A DNA stretch of 64,000 nucleotides, taken from Lineus longissimus. Taxonomy: Eukaryota; Nemertea; Pilidiophora; Heteronemertea; Lineidae. The notes under the pieces are model-generated. The model made no database searches, was not told the origin of the DNA, and was given only the letters and a program-made list of their open reading frames with translations. The stretch lies in assembly GCF_910592395.1 (NCBI RefSeq), contig NC_088312.1:4092001-4156000 (forward strand). Direction: 5' to 3'. Both the position numbers and the translations under genes were made by a program. The first letter of the stretch is position 1, and each line of letters begins with the position of its first letter. This document shows, piece by piece, positions 57,301-64,000 of the stretch.

Positions 57301-58058
57301 GCTCACCTCTGGGGAGCTTATACAATACCGTGGCGTCCGTCGTCGTCGTCCGTTTGCAGAGCATGTTTCGTCACCGAAGGGCTAGATGGCTAAACTTTGG
57401 TGTGATGGTAGCTTTGGGCAATATGCCCAGACTTATTTTTCTTTTTCGCGATTTGACCCACTTTCTGGCCTCCAGGCAGCCATCTTGGAAATTGTTTTTG
57501 CCTTTTTGAAGCTAATGGTTGTACGTAAGGTTAAATGACATAATAGTCACCCGGTTTTTTATTTGACCTACTTTTCAAGGTCACAAAGGTCAGAGTTCAC
57601 TTATCACTAAATCACCGATAGGTGGCACGTTTCGTTTCTTGTGAGGAAATGTATCTAGGGACCTTCTATTCTACCCCAAAAATTTGTCCCGCTCAGACTT
57701 CTAATATGGCCGCCAGGCGGCCATCTTGAAAATTAAATAAAGTCGGATTGCAACCAAATTTCATGTGATTGTATATCTATGTACTCTCTACAACATCCCT
57801 GACTTTCAGTCAAATCCATCAACCAATATGGCCGCCAGGTGGCCATCTTGAAAATTTAACAAAGTCCTATTATTCGAAACTAACAATCAGATTGCAACCA
57901 AACTTCATGTGATAATGTATCTATGTACTCTTTTCAATATCCCTAATTATCCGAGAAGAAAAATATTATTCAATGGAATCAAAACTGGTGAAACTAACCA
58001 GAAACTGTTCTCCCCATATCCACTACAAATGACATGCATTACATTACCCGAGGTGAGC
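57301..58058. repeat. 758-bp interspersed repeat with GCTCACCTC/GAGGTGAGC ends
   Basis: It begins GCTCACCTC (57301-57309) and ends with the exact inverse GAGGTGAGC (58050-58058). Inside, a block with GGCCGCCAGG then GGCCATCTTGAAAATT recurs near 57464, 57704 and 57826. GTCGTCGTC runs occur at the left. No coding capacity. The terminal words and the internal GGCCATCTTG blocks look like a multicopy family. Confidence 0.65.
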
Positions 58059-58266
58059 ACAGCACATGGTCCCTGGACCATTTCATTCAAGGCTGGCTAG
58101 ATATTGCAAAATTTGTTGTTTATTGTAAGCTTTTATTTTGTCAATAAAATGTTAATGTTTGAATCCTTGCTTCTGCTTAAGCATTTGCTCTGTACTTATA
58201 TTCCTCCTCCAAGGCAGGATAAGCAGTTTTACATGCAACTATGGTTAGGCACCAGTTGGGTCTATT

Positions 58267-58330
58267 GGCCTAGTGACTCCGTCTTTGGCCTAGTGACTCC
58301 GTCTTTGGCCTAGTAACTCCGTCTTTGGCC
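58267..58330. repeat. 20-bp tandem repeat, 3.2 copies
   Basis: GGCCTAGTGACTCCGTCTTT repeats at exactly 20 bp from 58267; the third copy has one change and a fourth starts with GGCC. Confidence 0.9.
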
Positions 58331-58343
58331 AAAGGCAGAGTCC

Positions 58344-58559
58344 ATGCAAACTCTCGTTTCTCGCGTCGTGGGCTCTTTTGCTTGCCCTGACACAGACGCC
58401 AGATACAAGGAATTGATGTCTCTTTCGAAGGACCGAGAAGAGCCAGGAGTTTTGTTGAAAGCCATGCTGGTTCATCCAGAAATTTGGTTTCTCCGGGGTA
58501 TTAACAGCCCACCTAAGCTTGACTACAGCAGTCGCAACAAAGCTTACAATGTCATTTAG
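58344..58559 (+). other. Open frame of 71 codons, doubtful gene
   Basis: An ATG-initiated frame beginning MQTLVSRVVGSF follows the 20-bp repeat. Its amino-acid composition is ordinary and it has no family motif I know. The opposite strand is also open over 58290-58568, which weakens both. It could be a decayed retrocopy or chance. Confidence 0.15.
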
Positions 58560-58731
58560 TAACCACACTGTGCCATGATGTTGTTCAACCTGTGAGCTTC
58601 AAACAAGGCAGATGCAAGTCAATTTCAGCTGATCTGATGAAACATAGAGGGGCAGAAAAGCCGAACAATAAGAACCAGTGGATATTACTGTAAACTACAG
58701 GTATGCCTTCAAGTTCTACTTCTAGTTTTCT

Positions 58732-58795
58732 CCGCAGTATCGAACCAGTAGTAGTGTAGTAGCTAGCAGTGTTAACCACAAGGCTATGAAGTGTA
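58732..58795 (-). repeat. tRNA-derived SINE head
   Basis: On the minus strand TAGCCTTGTGGTTAACAC resembles an A box and TGGTTCGATACTGCGG carries a near-consensus B box (GGTTCGAT). Spacing between the boxes is right for a tRNA, but the arms do not pair cleanly. It is the best pol III promoter-like segment in the window. Confidence 0.55.
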
Positions 58796-58859
58796 TGCAG
58801 AAGTAGGCTTCTCATCATCAGAGTTGTTGCATATTTGAGCATGCTTGCATGAGCTTAGA

Positions 58860-61800
58860 TTAGAGATCTAGTTCAATGAAAAGACGCATAAGGAAAAAGT
58901 TTCATGCACGTATTAATAGAAAGGCCAGCACCAGAAATAGTATGTACAATCAGTAATTCGTGCTGAACATTTTGTTTGATTCATCTTTTTATCGTACATT
59001 GTCATTATTGCATAAACATAGCATAGATAGTGCGTGTAAACTAGGCTATTTCTTCTCTTTCTTGTTCAAAGTGAACAACGCCAAGAGCCATTATTTGGAA
59101 TTCTTTGTGAAATTAGGATTTTTTGATCCGTGAAATTATAGTTTAGGCATTAAATTCTGTAAACAATAAGAATCTCGTACACGTGTCCTAAATTATTTTC
59201 TCTCTGAGCTATAATTTTCTCAAATTGTTTTTCTCAAATTGTTGGTTGTCCTACCCTCCTGGGGTGCCTTTGGTTGTTTCTTATCATTACAATAGCATTT
59301 CAAAGAAATGTTAAAAAATAATTTCCCCCACATAGTGACAGCGTTTTTTCGGTTGCCTTTTTTACAAAATCTGTCATTTTGACTTGGTTTGAGAGCAGGC
59401 GTAAGGATGTCTACCCTCACTGAAGTATCAAGATAACCAAGGCGTGTAATCATCTCGGGGAATGAAACCCTCTTTCCTAGTTGGGCAATAGATGTTTTAA
59501 ACAAACAATATTTGACAATAAAACTGCTTTGAGAGGAATAACTATTTAGCAGCAACAGCATCATTCATGTACGAAATAGTTCTCCTATGTTTGAATTAGC
59601 CCTTGCTCTGTTTTCAATTTCTCAAGGATTTTCACCTAGGGATCGCTTTTGAATACCATCCTTCCCGAGAAAATAGGAACATGCATGCAGCCAATAAAAA
59701 AGTGCTTAAGTGAGGTGGGGAAGGGGGTGCTTGAGAGCCTTATAAAGTAAATTCACCTGCTTTTGCACAATCTTATAGCATGAATACAGATACTGATCTG
59801 TTGTGTCAAACCAGATGGACGCCATCTGGTAAGTCTCCCTTACACAATAGCCAAGACAGTGCCACTGTTCATTCAAGACTGGTGAAGAACTATTTAAGAG
59901 CTTATTAATTTATGTATTGGGAATCTTGGTCTTGTGCGTGATAATTTGCCACTGCAATTTGGTTAAATTGGTTCAAGATTGACTGAAGTTATGCAAGCAA
60001 CTGGATATTAGTTTTCAGTGGGCTGTTTCGGCTCAAGCGCTGAAATCTTAAATTGTTGGTACTGGTATTATGTGCTGTACCATTAGGCCACCTGGGCATT
60101 TCTCTCTCATGAAATGCTGTGTTCTTTCTGGGAAAGACTCCATTCACATCTGAATTGACCCAAAGGCTACTACATGTAACAATTCATGATCAGATAATCT
60201 TCCCACAAATACAATTACAATGTGCTATCTTTTCTCAGCAGCATCGTGTAAGCAAATCAGGAATGGTTTCCTCCAATTCGTCCAGGTTACCCTTACTCTG
60301 TTCAAGAGCATCAAGGAAATTATGATTTCTCTTTACTATTACTTGCCATGCGACAACAAGAGATCTTCTGTGAAAGAGTTCATCGAATGTCGAATGAAGT
60401 AGCCGTCAATATAAAGAATAATAGCCGAGAATATACAAGGGAATTAAAGACATAACACTAATGATTTTATTGATATTATAAAATCCTAGTGGTCATCAAA
60501 TGGGTGATTTCTACGGACCATATGCCTCCGTGATAGATGAGGAAGTGGCTGTGCTGGATTTTAGTGTTACTTTATTCCCTGCGGGCTCATTCCTTGTGTT
60601 GTGTCCCCAGCCCAGGAAATGGCCTCCGTTTTAATGGCTGTATTGGAGCCAGGGCTCTGCTAGTCGTCAGAGATGCAGTAGGAACATTGGATGATACCGA
60701 GATAGTACTATTGACTATATTCAACTTGTTTCTAGTTCAGTACTCAAACAAGAAAAAGCAAATATCTTTACTTTTTCATGACTCAAACATTCGTTTGAAT
60801 ACTCCTCTATTGTGCCTGGCTGTTTTCAATAGCATATCACTCTATAAACTTAATTGTAACATTGAACTTATTAAAACTGTCAATATTTTCTCACCAGCTG
60901 TGCATTCTTGACAAATAAATTACTTAATAATTCTGTAGGAAATTGCACAATCATTGGTGATTTAGGATAATGGGGACGCTCCATAATTTACTGTGTACCC
61001 AGGGAAACATCATCCTAATTAATGTGAATCTAACTGGGCTCGTCCTGGCAATCTTAGGAACAAACAATTATAGTTAGAAACACCTTATGATCACAACTAC
61101 ATGATGGCTAATGATGGTCCAGGGACCGTGGAGATTGCCCCTAGGCCATTGGGAGTCCAAGGAGGCATTGTAACACTTTGTCTGCAGCTTCAAGAGTACA
61201 TCCATTCCTAATATGTGACTAAAAGTGTATCTCCATTTCTAATATGTGACTATTAGGTACTCATGATGTTGATGACATACAGAACCAAAATATTTAAAGT
61301 TATTGGTTTAATCAAAGTATTAGCTAAAATCTAATGTACTTATAGAATAACTGAAAGTGACCTGTTTATATGATGTCTTTAGGTGCAGCAAGACTAGTCC
61401 CAATGTTGGTAGGTGACCTGAAATATGGCACACAGCGATATGCCCAGAGGACAAACCCCTTGGGTAATCTCTCCACATGTTTCTGGTGAGCTGTAGGACA
61501 ACAAACATGGCTCTATTGTTCTGAATGTTGGTGATATTGTCTGAATTAGAGCTTGCATGTCAAGGGTTGAAGACAGACATCTCCAGGGGGAGGATGGAAA
61601 CTTCTGGGAAGAGTCCAGAGAGGACGAACTCAAGGCACCCTTGATTGGTTGACATTAAATGTACATCGTATACTGTCGAGAACCGAAAATGTATTGCGTG
61701 TTTTGTTAAACTTGAATTGAAATTGACTTTAATTGGCCTCGGTTTTAGATTGTGAATCTCTGCATTTTGATAAGTTTCGCAGGAGAATTAGCCCCTCCTT

Positions 61801-64000
61801 ACGAGCTTCCTACAAATATCATATACCGGGGTAAATAAATAACAAATAAAGATATCAGAAGCATGGGGCTTAATGTAACAATTAGCAAGAATAGGATAAT
61901 TTCCATTTGAGAAGAAACAAGGGGCCCACCATGTTAGTTGGTAAACCCCATACGGTCCTTATTCTTGTCGAGCACTTGTCTCGTAGACTTCCTGTAATTC
62001 TGAGGACCTCATTGGGTTTATCTAAGCTTGAACGCGACCACCCCGCTATGTCGACCAAGAATTGTTTTTTGAATCAATTTATCACTGTTTTTTTCATCAT
62101 TCCGCCCTGTCAGTGTTAGACATGCTGGGTACCGACAGCAAAAGATCATGTGATTTGCATTAAGTCAGGCAGCGTTTATCACCGAACACATTGGAGCACT
62201 CCTAAATGTGGAATGATGAGAACTGAAAAGACGAATGCTGCCATGATTTCTGTTAAAAAATTGATTGCGGCAAATTTGTCATGCTGCAGATGAACATTTT
62301 TTTCAAGTCCAAATATTTTTTTCGCTTGTTTTTTTCTGCTCAAGAAACATCATCAGCCTATGTCCATAGAGTAATCCAGAGGAAAAAGTTCCTGGCTCTA
62401 TGGAGTCATTCTGCAATCAACTGTTCCTCAAAACAAATGGTCATACATCTACAATTGAAAACCCATTGTTATCCAATATTGTCATTATTTTGATATATTT
62501 GACTCCAGTTGTCCCTTGATAAAAAAATGTCAAGTGAGCTCCTGAAATTAATTGCTGCTGTTCTGCCTGTGCTCTCTGGGCTTGCTGGTGTCTTTGAACA
62601 CATTTATGTAAATAAGAGCCAGCCTTATTGCCTTTTAATGTGTCCTCCGTGGTTTCTGTACATCATTAGTTAGCCCTGCCATGACTTCTAGTTGCTGTGA
62701 GCGAATCTATTTCAAACTGCTCGATATATCTTTCAATATGGGTGGTACTTGCAATACACAGTTAAAAATGTTTTTATCATGGAGTCCATCTCTATATTCC
62801 TTCTGTTGGTGTAGAAACTACCACTTCTCTTATAGGATAACTTTCACTTTGATATGGTTGTGACTGGAACATCGCTTTGGATATCTGTCTCCTTTTATGC
62901 TGTTTTATAAATCAATTTATCACTTTGATCTTTGAGATCTTTGATTTCTAGGATATCTTTCATCAAAACTACTCACTCTTGTTTGAGGAATACAATTACT
63001 GCTGATCATGAATCACATACAGCCCAGTCCTCTAACTGCATTTTTTGTCACTGAGACTGAGAGACCACCAGTTGGATCCCCCAGCTCCTGCCTATAGTCC
63101 CCCTTTAACACCATAGGATTAGCTCGCCTTCATTTCAGTTACTTTGAAAACAGAGCATATCACATTTTCAAATGGGAAGGATTCCTCTTGGACTGTTTTA
63201 TGGACCTAAACTACCCCTTTAACAATCGAGACCTGCCCTCAAAACTCAAAGACTGCCATTTGGCAAACCACCGCCCATTTATCACTTGTGTTAATTTAAT
63301 TATGCTGGATTTGGTCATTAAGTGGTGGTTGTGTAAGACCAACAATAGCTAACAAGTTTAACTCGCTGGCGGTGACGATGAGATGGAGTCTTTGATCCTG
63401 TCACTTTCTACTCGTTGATCGGAAGAGTTACCACGTATAGGTGATAATCTTAACAAAGTTCTACACATTCAGGTTGCATCACTGTCCCTGGGTTAACCTT
63501 AGACGATTGGGTAGAATTAGGTTCAGCAGTTTCTGTCTTTCTTTCTTGGTGGACAGGAAAAAAAGAAAATACAGGGCTGATTATCTTATTTGTGATTTGT
63601 GCCCCCCAAAATCATCAAATTGCTAACTTTTAAATCGAAAGGAGATTATTGGACTTAATCTGACCAAACCATGTATCACAACTGCCGTGCTCCTTACATG
63701 TAGGTCTTCTGATTTCTGAAGGATTATCAATTGGAATGATAGTCATTTCCCTTAGTGTAACACGAATAACTAACGTTCTTTAACTTTGATGCTGGATTTC
63801 AAAATTTGGATTGAGTGGAATTTATCATGAAGAAAGAAAGTGAGAAATCCAAGTGAGTAACTGTCGTCTGCTGTATTGATGTTTTCATATTTTTGCTTGT
63901 CATATAATACCAAATAATTTAAATTGGTCTTTTCGTTGGCCTTCCTTTCAACAACAGCAACAACATTCTCTGACTGCTTGTTTTGTGGCTACTTGTATTC
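58860..64000. other. Gene-poor end of window
   Basis: No exon chain, RNA gene or clear transposon was recognised. A weak A-box-like word on the minus strand near 60085 and a short duplication around 61200-61255 (CTAATATGTGACT twice) are the only patterns noted. An ATG at 63827 followed 26 bases later by GTGAGT could be a first coding exon of a gene beyond the window, but nothing else supports it. Confidence 0.4.

Noticed and set aside
58290-58568. 92-codon minus-strand open frame
   Set aside because: No motif or splice support; it covers the 20-bp tandem repeat and overlaps another open frame on the opposite strand.
59220-59564. 114-codon minus-strand open frame
   Set aside because: AT-rich composition, no recognisable domain, signal peptide or splice context.
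60022-60092. tRNA-like sequence on the minus strand (TGGCCTAATGG)
   Set aside because: The A box is fair but the B-box region is poor and the arms do not pair, so I did not call it.
63827-63852. Possible first coding exon ATG...GTGAGT near the window end
   Set aside because: Only 26 bases with one donor; no continuation inside the window to test it.

Overview
The window is animal genomic DNA. Its genes are split by many introns with GT-AG borders, the intergenic and intronic DNA is rich in AT-leaning transposon debris, and the proteins belong to metazoan families. Several repeats (tRNA-headed SINE-like pieces, short TA- and TTAA-flanked inverted-repeat elements) are of a kind I associate with marine invertebrates, so a lophotrochozoan is plausible, but nothing here fixes the species.

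Layout. 1-6938 shows no exon I can support and is probably upstream intron of the first gene. 6939-21314 (+) carries all but the 5' end of a TULP4-type tubby-like gene (WD40 repeats, SOCS-box-like stretch, tubby domain split by a long insert). 22.9-25.4 kb holds a TTAA-flanked MITE, a ~63-bp tandem repeat and copy 1 of a foldback repeat. 25559-27470 (+) is a five-exon gene for a 152-residue CXorf65/C22orf15-like protein. 28837-34130 (-) and 38293-43242 (+) are two catalase genes arranged head to head. Internal exons 2-9 of the two copies have identical lengths, so they are duplicates of one gene. The ~4.2 kb between them contains a nearly intact Tc1 element (DD34E, 214-bp inverted repeats) whose transposase has one frameshift.

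44.2-45.2 kb holds a retroelement fragment and a 68-bp tandem repeat. 45671-52034 is a six-unit array of a ~1.08-kb repeat with A-B-A-B-C-C organisation and G/C-run hairpins. 52286-56374 (+) encodes a protein I do not recognise: signal peptide, cysteine-rich ectodomain with an EGF-like end, one membrane span, and a cytoplasmic tail ending in a divergent SH3 domain. From 56.4 kb to the end I see repeats (a TA-flanked MITE, a 758-bp GCTCACCTC-ended element, a 20-bp tandem repeat, a SINE head) and no supported gene.

Most interesting. (1) The catalase duplicates differ at functional positions: the plus copy ends in Ser-Ser-Leu, a peroxisomal PTS1-like tail, while the minus copy stops at the equivalent splice junction, lacks the tail, and has a His-to-Leu change in the proximal haem signature. 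(2) The SH3-tailed membrane protein has an architecture I cannot place. (3) The kilobase array shows a 91-bp block doubled in one unit and missing from the next. The genes do not form an operon-like unit; apart from the catalase pair they look functionally unrelated. All exon models come from reading splice sites and frame by eye.
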